64,000 bases of DNA from Clostridiales bacterium (GCA_004556545.1 SFGO01000001.1:1-64000), one strand, 5' to 3'; counted from the stretch's first letter, positions 41,117-49,638 are shown. Translations and numbers: made by a program. Notes: generated by a model from the sequence alone, not told the origin.

Positions 41117-41278
41117 ATGCAGGAAAATCTTCGTTTGCGTCCGGCTGACTCCGCCCGTATGCCCAAGGCGGCTTTCTTTGCGTTTGCGATGCGCTATTTT
41201 GCGTATCGCTTTTTTTACCTGTATTTTTTCTTTACGAAGGCAGCAGGCACGCAAGGGAGCGCTGAATGGGCGCGGTAA
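41117..41278 (+). CDS. Phe/Tyr-rich leader peptide of the aromatic operon attenuator, 53 aa
   Basis: GGGGTGGAG precedes ATG 41117. Residues 20-39 contain nine Phe and four Tyr (AFFAFAMRYFAYRFFYLYFF, then F39), followed by a polar tail with one Trp and TAA at 41276-41278. It lies between the operon promoter and an intrinsic terminator, with pheA 110 bases downstream. Ribosome stalling on Phe or Tyr codons when charged tRNA is scarce would expose 41251-41262, which can pair with the left arm of the terminator. This is the layout of pheL-type leader peptides; translation itself is not proven. Confidence 0.85.
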   Translation: MQENLRLRPADSARMPKAAFFAFAMRYFAYRFFYLYFFFTKAAGTQGSAEWAR

Positions 41279-41312
41279 CGATCGCAGTTTTTCCAAGAGC
41301 GATTTCCTTTGC
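41251..41312 (+). promoter_or_regulatory. Antiterminator pairing of the aromatic operon attenuator
   Basis: GCAAGGGAGCGC (41251-41262) can pair with GCGATTTCCTTTGC (41299-41312) through 12 base pairs, two of them G-U, with a two-base bulge. This uses the whole left arm and loop of the terminator, so the two structures exclude each other. The 5' segment lies just beyond a ribosome stalled at Phe37-39 and is covered by one that reaches the leader stop codon. Confidence 0.75.
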
Positions 41313-41333
41313 GGGAAATCGCCTTTTGTTTTG
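41299..41333 (+). terminator. Attenuator terminator before pheA
   Basis: GCGATTTCC (41299-41307) pairs with GGAAATCGC (41314-41322), followed by CTTTTGTTTT. It stands 66 bases before the pheA start, inside the operon leader. Confidence 0.88.
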
Positions 41334-41387
41334 GAAAACGTTCTTCGGCTTCGGCTGGGGAAAAAGAAATGCAGGAGGGTACGGCAG

Positions 41388-42485
41388 ATGGATGAGCTTC
41401 AGCAGGCAAGAGTGGAAATTGACGCGGTGGATCAGGAAATGGCCCGGCTTTTTGAGCGGCGTATGGCGGCATGCCGTCAGGTAGCCCAATACAAGCGGGA
41501 GCGCGGTCTTCCCATTCTGGATGCAAACCGGGAGGCGGCGGTGATCGAACGCGGTGCGCAGCGGGTGGAGGATCCCGACCTGCAGGAATATTACACCTGC
41601 TTTCTTCGGGACGTGATGAAGACCTCCCGTTCCTACCAGAGCCGTCTCAACGAGGGCATGAAGGTGATCTACGCGGGCGTGGAAGGCGCGTTCGGCTATA
41701 TTGCCGCCAAGCGGGCTTTCCCCGAAGCGGAGCTGACGTCCGCCGCGGACTTTACGGAAGCCTACCGGGCCGTGGAAGCAGGGGAATATGACTGCGCTGT
41801 GCTGCCCATCGAAAACAGCTACGCGGGCGATGTGGGCGCGGTGATGGATCTGATGTTCTCCGGCAGCCTGTATGTGAACCGCATGATCGAGCTGGAAGTG
41901 GAACACAACCTGCTGGGCCGGCCCGGCGCGAAGCTGAACGAGATCCGCACGGTGGTCAGCCACCCGCAGGCGCTGGAGCAGTGCGCGGAGTTCATCCGTT
42001 CCCACGGCTGGCAGACGCTTTCCTATTCCAATACGGCGCTGGCGGCTCAGTATGTGGCCGGGCAGGATGATCCCACCATTGCGGCCATCGCGTCCGAAGA
42101 AACGGCCGAGCTGTACGGGCTGGAACTTTTGAGCAAGGGCATCAACGCTTCCCGTACCAATACCACCCGCTTTGCCGTGTTCTCCCGGGCGCTGCATCTG
42201 CCCGCGCCGGACAGCCGCACCGGCAGCGACCATTTCATTCTGGTGTTCACCACCAAAAACGAGGCAGGCGCGCTGGCCCAGCCGCTGAATATTATCGGCG
42301 CGCATGATTTCAATATGCGCAACCTTCGCAGCCGCCCCATGAAGGATCTGATCTGGAACTACTATTTCTTCGTGGAGGCCGAGGGCAATATCAGCAGCGT
42401 CAGCGGCCAGAATATGCTCCGGGAGCTTTCCGCCGTATGCGCGCGGCTGAAGCTGGTGGGCACCTACAGTGGGGTGAAGGCATGA
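41388..42485 (+). CDS. pheA: Bifunctional chorismate mutase / prephenate dehydratase (P-protein)
   Basis: Converts chorismate to prephenate and on to phenylpyruvate. Residues 1-85 form an AroQ-type chorismate mutase (ARVEIDAVDQEMARLFERRM, then KRERGLPILDANRE). Residues about 92-270 are the prephenate dehydratase (GVEGAFGYIAAKRAF, PIENSYAGDVG, NTTRFAVFSR with the catalytic Thr). Residues about 285-365 form an ACT domain (HFILVFTTKNEAGALAQPLNIIGAHDFNMRNLRSRP) for Phe feedback inhibition. 365 aa; ATG 41388 follows AGGAGGG. It is the first structural gene behind the attenuator and overlaps aroB by four bases. Confidence 0.96.
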   Translation: MDELQQARVEIDAVDQEMARLFERRMAACRQVAQYKRERGLPILDANREAAVIERGAQRVEDPDLQEYYTCFLRDVMKTSRSYQSRLNEGMKVIYAGVEGAFGYIAAKRAFPEAELTSAADFTEAYRAVEAGEYDCAVLPIENSYAGDVGAVMDLMFSGSLYVNRMIELEVEHNLLGRPGAKLNEIRTVVSHPQALEQCAEFIRSHGWQTLSYSNTALAAQYVAGQDDPTIAAIASEETAELYGLELLSKGINASRTNTTRFAVFSRALHLPAPDSRTGSDHFILVFTTKNEAGALAQPLNIIGAHDFNMRNLRSRPMKDLIWNYYFFVEAEGNISSVSGQNMLRELSAVCARLKLVGTYSGVKA

Positions 42486-43489
42486 TTCTTCCGGTTGAAT
42501 ATCCCGGCGGCGGTTACGACATTGTATTGGAACGGGGCGCGCTGGCCCGTGCGGCGGAGTATCTGCCCCAGCAGGGAAAAGCATTGGTTGTTACCGATGA
42601 CGGCGTTCCGTCGGATTACGCCCGGCAAATAGCCGCCGTATGCCCTGGCTCGACCATTGTGACCCTTCCGCAGGGCGAGAAGACCAAAAATCTGGATGCG
42701 CACCGCGCCCTTCTGAGCCGGATGCTGGAGCTGAATTTTCTTCGCAGTGATCGGGTCATCGCCGTGGGCGGCGGCGTGATGGGCGATCTGGCGGGCTTTG
42801 CCGCAGCGGTTTATATGCGGGGCATTGATTTCTACAATATCCCCACAACGCTGCTTTCTCAGGTGGATTCCTCCATCGGCGGCAAGGTAGCGGTGGATAT
42901 GAATGGCGTGAAAAACGTAATCGGCGCGTTTTATCAGCCCCGAAAGGTACTGATCGACCCGGATACGCTGCGCACGCTGGATCGCCGTCAGATAGCGGCA
43001 GGGCTGGCCGAGGCAATCAAAATGGCCGCTACCAGCGACAGCGCCCTGTTTGAAAGAATGGAGCAAAGCGAAAATCTGGAAAAAGACATGGATGCGATCA
43101 TTGAAGGCTCTCTTCGCATCAAGCGGGACGTGGTGCAGCAGGATCCCACCGAGAAGGGACTGCGCCGGGTGCTGAATTTCGGCCATACGGTAGGCCATGC
43201 CATTGAAAGCGCCATGGATGGCCAGTGGCTTCACGGAGAATGCGTGGCGGCGGGAATGCTGCCCATGAGCTTGCCGGAAGCACGGCGGCGAATCGCCCGG
43301 GTGCTGGAAAAGTACGGTCTGCCCACCCACACCGAACGAACGGCGGACGAACTGATCTCCTATATCAAGCATGACAAGAAAGCGGCGGATGGCGGCGTCA
43401 AAACAGTCTGCGTGGACGAAATCGGCTCGTTCACTTTCCAGCAGATGAGCCTTGCGGAAATCGCGGAAAGGATTCGGCAATGGCAGTGA
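42482..43489 (+). CDS. aroB: 3-dehydroquinate synthase
   Basis: Converts DAHP to 3-dehydroquinate using NAD+ and a divalent metal. 335 aa; NAD-binding AVGGGVMGDLAGFAAAVYMRG, the phosphate/substrate segment PTTLLSQVDSSIGGKVAVDM, and metal ligands in AGLAEAIK, NFGHTVGHAIE and HGECVAAGM. Starts with ATGA overlapping the pheA stop and overlaps aroC by ten bases, so translation is coupled in both directions. Confidence 0.97.
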   Translation: MILPVEYPGGGYDIVLERGALARAAEYLPQQGKALVVTDDGVPSDYARQIAAVCPGSTIVTLPQGEKTKNLDAHRALLSRMLELNFLRSDRVIAVGGGVMGDLAGFAAAVYMRGIDFYNIPTTLLSQVDSSIGGKVAVDMNGVKNVIGAFYQPRKVLIDPDTLRTLDRRQIAAGLAEAIKMAATSDSALFERMEQSENLEKDMDAIIEGSLRIKRDVVQQDPTEKGLRRVLNFGHTVGHAIESAMDGQWLHGECVAAGMLPMSLPEARRRIARVLEKYGLPTHTERTADELISYIKHDKKAADGGVKTVCVDEIGSFTFQQMSLAEIAERIRQWQ

Positions 43490-44592
43490 AAAATTCCTTC
43501 GGTTCCAGCATTACTCTGACCCTGTTCGGCGAAAGCCACGGCCCGGCTGTCGGTGCGGTGCTGGACGGTCTGTGCCCGGGCATGCCCGTGGACGAAAAAA
43601 CGATCGCGGCGCTTCTCTCCCGCCGCCGTCCTTCTTCCGGCACGGATACGGCTCGCCGGGAGCCGGACGCTTTTCAGCTGGTCAGCGGCGTATGGCAGGG
43701 CAAAACGACGGGAACGCCCCTGTGCATCCTGATCCCCAATCAGGAGCAGCACAGCGGCGACTATTCGGCCCTGCTGGGAAAGGCGCGTCCCGCCCATGCG
43801 GATTATACCTCCTACTGCAAGTATCACGGTTACGAGGACGCGAGGGGCGGCGGGCATTTTTCCGGCAGGATCACGGCGGCGCTGGTGGCGGCAGGTGGCA
43901 TTCTGCTGCCGGCTCTGGCCCGGTTGGGCATTACGGTCGGAACCCATATCCGCCGCTGTGCGCAGGTGGAGGATCGGCCCTTTGGCGATTTACAAAAGGA
44001 TATTGCTGCACTGACCGTATCATCCTTTCCTACGCTGGATACTCGTCAGGGCGAAGCCATGCGGGAAGCCATTCTTGCTGCAAAGGCCAAGCAGGACAGC
44101 GTGGGCGGCGTGGTGGAGACCGCCGTGCTGGGCATGCCCTGCGGCGTAGGCGAGCCGTGGTTTGACAGCGTAGAAGGCCTTCTTTCCCACGCGCTGTTTT
44201 CGCTGGGCGGTATTAAGGGCGTGGAGTTTGGCGACGGCTTCGCTCTGGCAGAGGGCTGCGGCAGCCGATGCAATGATGCGTTTCGGCTGGAAAACGGCGG
44301 TATCGTGACCACGACCAATCATAACGGCGGCATCAACGGCGGCATCACCAACGGAATGCCCATTCTGTTCCGCTGCGCGGTGAAACCCACGCCTTCCATT
44401 GCCCAGCCCCAGCAGACGGTGGATTTCCTGAAAAAAGAGGAGATCGACCTGACCATTGCCGGACGGCACGATCCTGCCATCGTCCGCCGCGTATGCCCGG
44501 TGATCGACAGCGTGACTGCGCTGGTGTTATGCGATCTGCTGGCAGAGCGTTACGGCACGGACATTTTTCTCAAGAGCAGGGAGGCCTTCTGA
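43480..44592 (+). CDS. aroC: Chorismate synthase
   Basis: Converts EPSP to chorismate with reduced FMN. 370 aa; signature segments GESHGPAVGAVLDGLCPG, RRRPSSGTDTARREPD, ARGGGHFSGRITAALVAAG and NGGINGGITNGMPI with catalytic His and Asp positions present. It begins inside the end of aroB, and its TGA overlaps the first base of the next ATG (TGATG). Confidence 0.97.
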   Translation: MAVKNSFGSSITLTLFGESHGPAVGAVLDGLCPGMPVDEKTIAALLSRRRPSSGTDTARREPDAFQLVSGVWQGKTTGTPLCILIPNQEQHSGDYSALLGKARPAHADYTSYCKYHGYEDARGGGHFSGRITAALVAAGGILLPALARLGITVGTHIRRCAQVEDRPFGDLQKDIAALTVSSFPTLDTRQGEAMREAILAAKAKQDSVGGVVETAVLGMPCGVGEPWFDSVEGLLSHALFSLGGIKGVEFGDGFALAEGCGSRCNDAFRLENGGIVTTTNHNGGINGGITNGMPILFRCAVKPTPSIAQPQQTVDFLKKEEIDLTIAGRHDPAIVRRVCPVIDSVTALVLCDLLAERYGTDIFLKSREAF

Positions 44593-45860
44593 TGGAAAAG
44601 CGGCTGGAATACGGCTTGATCGGCGCGAAGCTGGGGCACAGCTTTTCCCCGGAAATCCACGCCAGAATCGGCCATTATCCCTATGAACTTCTGGAACTGT
44701 CCCCGGACGGGGTTCGTCAGCTGCTGGAAGAACGCCGTTTTTGCGGCCTGAACGTCACCATTCCCTATAAAGAACTGGTCATTCCGCTGCTGGACGAGGT
44801 TTCCGAAAGAGCCCAAAAAATCGGAGCGGTCAATACCATTGTCAATCGGAACGGTCTTTTGTACGGGGACAATACCGATTATTCCGGCGCGGCTGCGCTG
44901 ATCCGTCACGCAGGGGTGGAGATTGCCGGACGGAAGGTGCTGATTCTCGGCACAGGCGGCACCTCCAAAACTCTGCAGGCCGTGACGCAGGATCTGGGAG
45001 CGCGGGAGATCGTTTGCGTTTCCCGGCACGGCGGCGAGGGGCTTTGTACCTATGAAGAGGTTTCCCGGCTTCATCCCGATGCGCAGGTCATTGTCAACAC
45101 CACGCCGGTAGGAATGTTCCCCAATGCAGACGGCTGTCCGCTGGAGCTGGACCCCTTCTCCGAGCTGGAGGGCGTAGTGGACGTGGTGTATAACCCGCTG
45201 TCTACCCGGCTGGTGCAGGCGGCCCGGCAGAAGGGCCTTCCCGCTGAGGGCGGTCTGTACATGCTGTGCGCGCAGGCGGTTTATGCAGCAGCCTGTTTCT
45301 TTGACCGGGAAACGGACGACAGCCGGATCGACGGCATTTATCGTTCTGTTCTGCGGGAAAAGCGCAATGTGGTGCTCATCGGCATGCCCTCCTGCGGAAA
45401 GACCACCGTGGGCCGCTGGGCCGCCCGGCGACTGAACCGTCCCTTCCGGGATACGGACAAGCTGATTGCCCAGCGGGCCGGAAAAAGCATTCCCGAAATT
45501 TTTGCGGAAAAGGGCGAGACGGGTTTCCGTCAGTTAGAAGCGGAAATGGTAGCGGAAGTGGCCCGGGAAAGCGGCGTGGTTATTGCTACCGGCGGCGGCT
45601 CTGTTTTGAATCCGGAGAGCGTGCGTCGGCTGAAACAGAACGGTCTGATTTGTTTTCTGGATCGCCCGCTGGAAAAGCTCCGGCCCACCGGCGACCGGCC
45701 TCTTTCCAGCAGCACAGATGCACTGAAAAAGCGCTTCGAGGAGCGCTATCCACTGTATAATGCGGTGTGCGACCGGCGGCTTCCGGCAGACGGCACCATC
45801 GAGGAAAACGTGGAGCTGGTACTCGAAGCTGCCGGTTTTGGCCGGAAAGTTACGCGATAA
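44592..45860 (+). CDS. aroE-aroK: Shikimate dehydrogenase fused to shikimate kinase
   Basis: One 422-aa chain for two consecutive steps. Residues 1-250 are AroE: LGHSFSPEIH substrate serines, NVTIPYK with catalytic Lys60, GDNTD with Asp96, and NADP loop GTGGTSKT (120-127). Residues about 257-422 are AroK: P-loop GMPSCGKT (264-271), DTDKLI, the GFRQLEAE arginine motif, ATGGGSV and the LID region RPLSSS. In most bacteria these are separate proteins; fusion ensures one-to-one supply and possible channelling. It is preceded directly by aroC and followed by aroA after 28 bases. Confidence 0.96.
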   Translation: MEKRLEYGLIGAKLGHSFSPEIHARIGHYPYELLELSPDGVRQLLEERRFCGLNVTIPYKELVIPLLDEVSERAQKIGAVNTIVNRNGLLYGDNTDYSGAAALIRHAGVEIAGRKVLILGTGGTSKTLQAVTQDLGAREIVCVSRHGGEGLCTYEEVSRLHPDAQVIVNTTPVGMFPNADGCPLELDPFSELEGVVDVVYNPLSTRLVQAARQKGLPAEGGLYMLCAQAVYAAACFFDRETDDSRIDGIYRSVLREKRNVVLIGMPSCGKTTVGRWAARRLNRPFRDTDKLIAQRAGKSIPEIFAEKGETGFRQLEAEMVAEVARESGVVIATGGGSVLNPESVRRLKQNGLICFLDRPLEKLRPTGDRPLSSSTDALKKRFEERYPLYNAVCDRRLPADGTIEENVELVLEAAGFGRKVTR

Positions 45861-45888
45861 AACCCCATGGCAAAGGCGGGAGAGAAAG

Positions 45889-47121
45889 ATGAAAGCAATC
45901 ATTGAGCCGGGGATGGCCCGTGGAAAAATTTCTGCGCCGCCCTCCAAGAGCTGCGCGCACCGGCTGCTGATCTGTGCGGCGTTGGCGGCGGGGGAAAGCC
46001 GCATCGACGGTGTGGCCATGAGTCAGGATATTCTGGCCACCATGGACTGTGTTCAGGCGTTGGGCGCGGAAATTCGGGAAGAAAACGGCAGCCTGCTAGT
46101 AAAGGGCTGTGGCGGACAGTTTGGAGTGGGGGATTCCCTGCCGGTGCTTTCCTGCCGGGAAAGCGGAAGTACGCTGCGCTTTATGATCCCGCTCGCGCTG
46201 TGCGGCGGTGGTACTTTTCGCGGTGCGGAACGGCTGATGGCCCGGGGCGTAAGCGTTTATGAGGAACTGCTGGAAAGCCGGGGCGTGACTTTTGTTCATG
46301 AAAAGGATTCCCTGACCGTGAAAGGCCGTCTTCAGCCGGGCGTATATCGAATGCGCGGCGACGTGAGCAGCCAGTTTATTTCCGGTCTGCTGTTTGCCTT
46401 GCCGCTTCTGGATGAAAGCAGCGTGATCGAAATCCTTCCGCCCTTCGAAAGCAAGGGCTATGTGGACATGACGCTGGAAGCACTGGAAACCTTCGGCATT
46501 CGGATTGTGCGGGAGGAAGCCGCCCGATTCATCGTGCCCGGCGGACAAGGCTACCGTCCCGCACGTATCGCAGTGGAAGGAGACTGGTCGCAGGCCGCAT
46601 TCTTCTATGGACTGAACGCCTTGGGCGGACAGATTGAAGTGACGGGCCTGCGGGCGGACAGCCTGCAGGGAGACAAGGTCTGCAAATCGTTGATGCAGAA
46701 TATGACACGAGGGTTTCTTCAAGCTGATTTGTCCGATTGTCCCGATCTGGCTCCCGTTCTATTTGCCGTAGCGGCAGGTCTGGAACACGGCGCATGCTTT
46801 ACCGGCACCCGGCGGCTGGCCATCAAGGAAAGCAGCCGCGCCGCCGTCATGGCCGCAGAACTGGCCAAATTCGGTGCGGAAATCAGTGTGGGGGAAAATA
46901 CCGTTCAGATTGCGCCAACGGCTCTGCATCGCCCGGAGGAAGTGCTGCTGGGGCACAATGACCATCGAGTGGTCATGGCGCTGGCCGTGCTGGCAACGAA
47001 ATGGGGCGGCGTGATCGACGATGCGCAGGCCGTTGCCAAGAGCTACCCGGATTTCTTTCGGGATATGGCCGCACTGGGCGTGAAGCTTCGATTGGAAGAA
47101 AGGGGAGGGATGGAAGCGTGA
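45889..47121 (+). CDS. aroA: 5-enolpyruvylshikimate-3-phosphate synthase
   Basis: Adds enolpyruvate from PEP to shikimate 3-phosphate. 410 aa; opening PPSKSCAHRLLICAALAAG (substrate Lys, Ser, Arg), SCRESGSTLRFMIPLAL in place of the usual GNSGTTLRF, DVSSQFISGLLFALPLL, and the C-terminal HNDHRVVMALAVLA. The PEP-loop departure (SCRESGSTLRF) is also seen in divergent firmicute enzymes and may affect glyphosate response. GGCGGGAGAG precedes ATG 45889. It overlaps tyrA by four bases. Confidence 0.96.
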   Translation: MKAIIEPGMARGKISAPPSKSCAHRLLICAALAAGESRIDGVAMSQDILATMDCVQALGAEIREENGSLLVKGCGGQFGVGDSLPVLSCRESGSTLRFMIPLALCGGGTFRGAERLMARGVSVYEELLESRGVTFVHEKDSLTVKGRLQPGVYRMRGDVSSQFISGLLFALPLLDESSVIEILPPFESKGYVDMTLEALETFGIRIVREEAARFIVPGGQGYRPARIAVEGDWSQAAFFYGLNALGGQIEVTGLRADSLQGDKVCKSLMQNMTRGFLQADLSDCPDLAPVLFAVAAGLEHGACFTGTRRLAIKESSRAAVMAAELAKFGAEISVGENTVQIAPTALHRPEEVLLGHNDHRVVMALAVLATKWGGVIDDAQAVAKSYPDFFRDMAALGVKLRLEERGGMEA

Positions 47122-47999
47122 CGCTGGATCAAGAAAAGAAGATTCTGATCGTAGGATTAGGCCTGATCGGCGGCAGCTATGCCGCGGCCCTGAGCGCGAA
47201 AGGCATGGAAGTCGGCGCCATCGATCCCGACCCGGATGCCATTGCTTTTGCTGAAAAAAACGGTTTCATCCGCCACGGGCGCACCGAGCCGGATGCGGAT
47301 TATGTGGGGCTGTTTAACATCATTGTCTTTGCACTTTACCCTCACATTCTGCTGGACTGGCTGGACAAATACGGCCCTTGGCTGCGGGAAGGGGCCGTTG
47401 CCACGGATGTGACGGGGGTAAAGAGCGGCGTGGTGGAAAAGGCGCAGGCGCTGCTTTCCCCGCGGGTGGAGTTCATCGGCGCGCATCCCATGGCGGGCCG
47501 GGAGGTCAGCGGTGTCGAAAACGCCCGTGCCGACCTGTTTCAGGGAGCCAACTACATCGTGACCCCCACGCCGGCCAATACAGAAGAGACAATCGAATGC
47601 TGCGAAGCGCTGGGACGGCTGCTGGGCGTCCGCAGCATCAGCCGATTGACCCCGAAGGAACACGACGAGATGATCGGCTTTCTGTCCCAGCTGACCCATT
47701 GCATCGCCGTGGCGCTGATGACCTGCAAGGAGTCCCGGCACTTGGTGGATTATACAGGCGACTCCTTCCGGGATCTGACCCGTATTGCCAAGATCAACGA
47801 GAACATGTGGACGGAGCTGTTCCTATGGAACCGGGAGGAACTTCTGAGCCAGATGGATCTGTTCATCGCTCATTTCGGCAAGCTGCGGGATGCGCTTGCA
47901 CAGGGGGACGAAGAAACCATGAAAAGCATGATGCGCCTCTCCACCGAGCGCAGACGCTATTTTGACAAGAAACCTGACGAACAGAAAACGATTCAATAA
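47118..47999 (+). CDS. tyrA: Prephenate dehydrogenase
   Basis: Oxidative decarboxylation of prephenate to 4-hydroxyphenylpyruvate for tyrosine. 293 aa; NAD loop ILIVGLGLIGGSYA (9-22), DVTGVKSGV, catalytic His in GAHPMAGREVSG, and the helical C-terminal domain (FLSQLTHCIAVALM, SFRDLTRIAKI). There is no C-terminal ACT domain, so feedback by tyrosine would need another mechanism; the operon attenuator may supply it. GTG 47118 overlaps the aroA stop (GTGA) and follows GGGGAGGG. Confidence 0.96.
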   Translation: MTLDQEKKILIVGLGLIGGSYAAALSAKGMEVGAIDPDPDAIAFAEKNGFIRHGRTEPDADYVGLFNIIVFALYPHILLDWLDKYGPWLREGAVATDVTGVKSGVVEKAQALLSPRVEFIGAHPMAGREVSGVENARADLFQGANYIVTPTPANTEETIECCEALGRLLGVRSISRLTPKEHDEMIGFLSQLTHCIAVALMTCKESRHLVDYTGDSFRDLTRIAKINENMWTELFLWNREELLSQMDLFIAHFGKLRDALAQGDEETMKSMMRLSTERRRYFDKKPDEQKTIQ

Positions 48000-48017
48000 C
48001 GAAGGGAAGACGGCACC

Positions 48018-49046
48018 ATGAACATGGAATTCAGACGGAAACTGCCCGGGCCGGAAGAAGTCATCCAGATGTATCCGCTATCGGAGGAATCCAAGCGCCA
48101 GAAGGCCAAAAACGATGAAGAGATCCGCAAAATCTTTACGGGAGAAAGCGACAAGCTGCTGCTGGTCATCGGCCCCTGCTCCGCCGACCGGGAAGACGCG
48201 GTGCTGGACTATATTTCCCGCCTGCGTCCCCTGCAGGAAAAAGTGCAGGATAAGATTGTCATCGTTCCCCGCATTTACACCAACAAGCCCCGCACTACGG
48301 GCATCGGCTACAAGGGAATGCTGCATCAGAGCGACCCCACCGGCCGCCCGGATATGCTGCGCGGCCTGATGGCCATCCGCCGCCTGCATGTGACCGCTTT
48401 GGCCCAAACGGGCTTTTCCGGGGCGGACGAGATGCTCTACCCTGAAAACCACCGCTATCTGGCAGACATTCTTTCCTATGTGGCGGTCGGGGCCCGTTCG
48501 GTAGAGAACCAGCAGAACCGGCTGACTGCCAGCGGTCTGGATCTGCCTGTCGGCATGAAAAACCCCACCAGCGGCGACCTGTCCGTCATGCTGAACGCCG
48601 TTCGCGCGGCGCAGGTGGGCCACGTCTTCAGCTACGGCGGCTGGGAGGTGGAAAGCAAGGGCAATCCGCTGGTACACTGCGTACTGCGCGGCCGGGTCAA
48701 TCAATATGGCCAGTCCTTCCCCAATTATCATTACGAGGATCTGAGCCTGCTGTGCCAGATGTACGCCGAAAGCGGCCTGAAAAACCCTGCCGTGATCATC
48801 GACACCAATCATTCCAATTCCGGCAAAAAATGGATGGAGCAGGCCCGTATTGCCAAGGATATCCTGCACAGCACCCGTCATTCCGCCGATATTTATAAGC
48901 TGGTCAAGGGGCTGATGATTGAATCCTATATCGAGGAAGGCTGCCAGAAGGTGGAAGAGGGCGTGTACGGGAAGTCCATCACCGACCCCTGTCTGGGCTG
49001 GGATAAGACAGAGGAACTCGTCATGGAAATCGCTTCCCTGCGCTGA
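48018..49046 (+). CDS. 3-deoxy-7-phosphoheptulonate (DAHP) synthase, type I alpha (AroFGH-like)
   Basis: First committed step: PEP plus erythrose 4-phosphate to DAHP. 342 aa; LLVIGPCSADREDAVLDY, PRIYTNKPRTTGIGYKGML, KNPTSGDLSVMLNAV, and metal ligands in DTNHSNSGKKW. The class is the E. coli AroF/G/H type, usually feedback-inhibited through an N-terminal segment such as residues 1-30 here; which amino acid inhibits it cannot be read. It closes the operon 18 bases after tyrA. No terminator is seen before the rpsO promoter. Confidence 0.95.
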   Translation: MNMEFRRKLPGPEEVIQMYPLSEESKRQKAKNDEEIRKIFTGESDKLLLVIGPCSADREDAVLDYISRLRPLQEKVQDKIVIVPRIYTNKPRTTGIGYKGMLHQSDPTGRPDMLRGLMAIRRLHVTALAQTGFSGADEMLYPENHRYLADILSYVAVGARSVENQQNRLTASGLDLPVGMKNPTSGDLSVMLNAVRAAQVGHVFSYGGWEVESKGNPLVHCVLRGRVNQYGQSFPNYHYEDLSLLCQMYAESGLKNPAVIIDTNHSNSGKKWMEQARIAKDILHSTRHSADIYKLVKGLMIESYIEEGCQKVEEGVYGKSITDPCLGWDKTEELVMEIASLR

Positions 49047-49073
49047 AAACACCTTCCAAATTTTCAATTTTCG

Positions 49074-49102
49074 TTTACAAACCCGTTTTCCCGTGCTATA
49101 AT
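49074..49102 (+). promoter_or_regulatory. SigA promoter of rpsO
   Basis: TTTACA (49074-49079), 17-bp spacer, TATAAT (49097-49102). Confidence 0.85.
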
Positions 49103-49108
49103 CTTTTC

Positions 49109-49227
49109 TGCGTGTAAACGCACGGAAGAACCGCTGCCGCAGCTTACTGAACGCCAACGGCAGGCTATGACAGCGGCGATTACCAGCGGCGCGGGCGTGC
49201 CCGCGACCAGTTAAGGAGGCAAACCCA
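49109..49227 (+). promoter_or_regulatory. Structured rpsO leader, probable S15 autoregulatory site
   Basis: The leader holds TGCGT/ACGCA (49109-49122), a CCGCTG (49131-49136) able to pair with CAGCGG (49171-49176), an overlapping CTGCCG (49134-49139) able to pair with CGGCAG (49158-49163), and CGCGGGC/GCCCGCG (49190-49205) just before the AAGGAGG. The two central pairings share bases and exclude each other. S15 commonly represses its own mRNA through leader structures; the assignment here is inference. Confidence 0.6.
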
Positions 49228-49229
49228 CC

Positions 49230-49484
49230 ATGGAAAAGTCCGAAATCATCAAGACTTATGCCCGTCACGAGGGTGACACCGGTTCCCCTGAGGTTCAGAT
49301 CGCTCTGCTGACCGAACGCATCAACCACCTGAACGAGCACCTCAAGCTCAACAAGAAGGATCACCACAGCCGTCGCGGCCTGCTGCTGATGGTTGGTAAG
49401 CGTCGTGGTCTGCTGGACTACCTCAAGAAGACCGATATCGAGAGCTATCGTGCTCTGATCGCTCAGCTGGGTCTGAGAAAGTAA
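49230..49484 (+). CDS. rpsO: 30S ribosomal protein S15
   Basis: Primary 16S rRNA-binding protein of the small-subunit central domain. 84 aa, all-helical, with DTGSPEVQIALLTERINHLNEHLK and KDHHSRRGLLLMVGKRRGLLDYL, the conserved rRNA-binding His/Asp/Ser residues included. AAGGAGG precedes ATG 49230. pnp follows, as in most bacteria. Confidence 0.98.
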   Translation: MEKSEIIKTYARHEGDTGSPEVQIALLTERINHLNEHLKLNKKDHHSRRGLLLMVGKRRGLLDYLKKTDIESYRALIAQLGLRK

Positions 49485-49498
49485 TTTCGGAAATGCAA

Positions 49499-49539
49499 CC
49501 GTGTTTGGCGGGGCAATCCCTCCAAACACGGCTGTTTTT
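49499..49539 (+). terminator. Terminator (possibly partial) between rpsO and pnp
   Basis: CCGTGTTTGG (49499-49508) pairs perfectly with CCAAACACGG (49522-49531), followed by CTGTTTTT. Expression of pnp would need read-through or an unseen promoter. Confidence 0.85.
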
Positions 49540-49638
49540 GCATGGAAGCGTTGTCCCGAAGCGACTGACGCTGTTCCGTGCAAAGAGAGGTTGGCGCCCG
49601 GCAACGCGGCCCGGCGCAGGAAGAAGAGGAGAAAGAGA

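Noticed and set aside
41365..41390. T-box-like string AGGAGGGTACGGCAG before pheA
   Set aside because: It resembles the T-box core only loosely and is better explained as the pheA ribosome site; no specifier stem or other T-box features were found.
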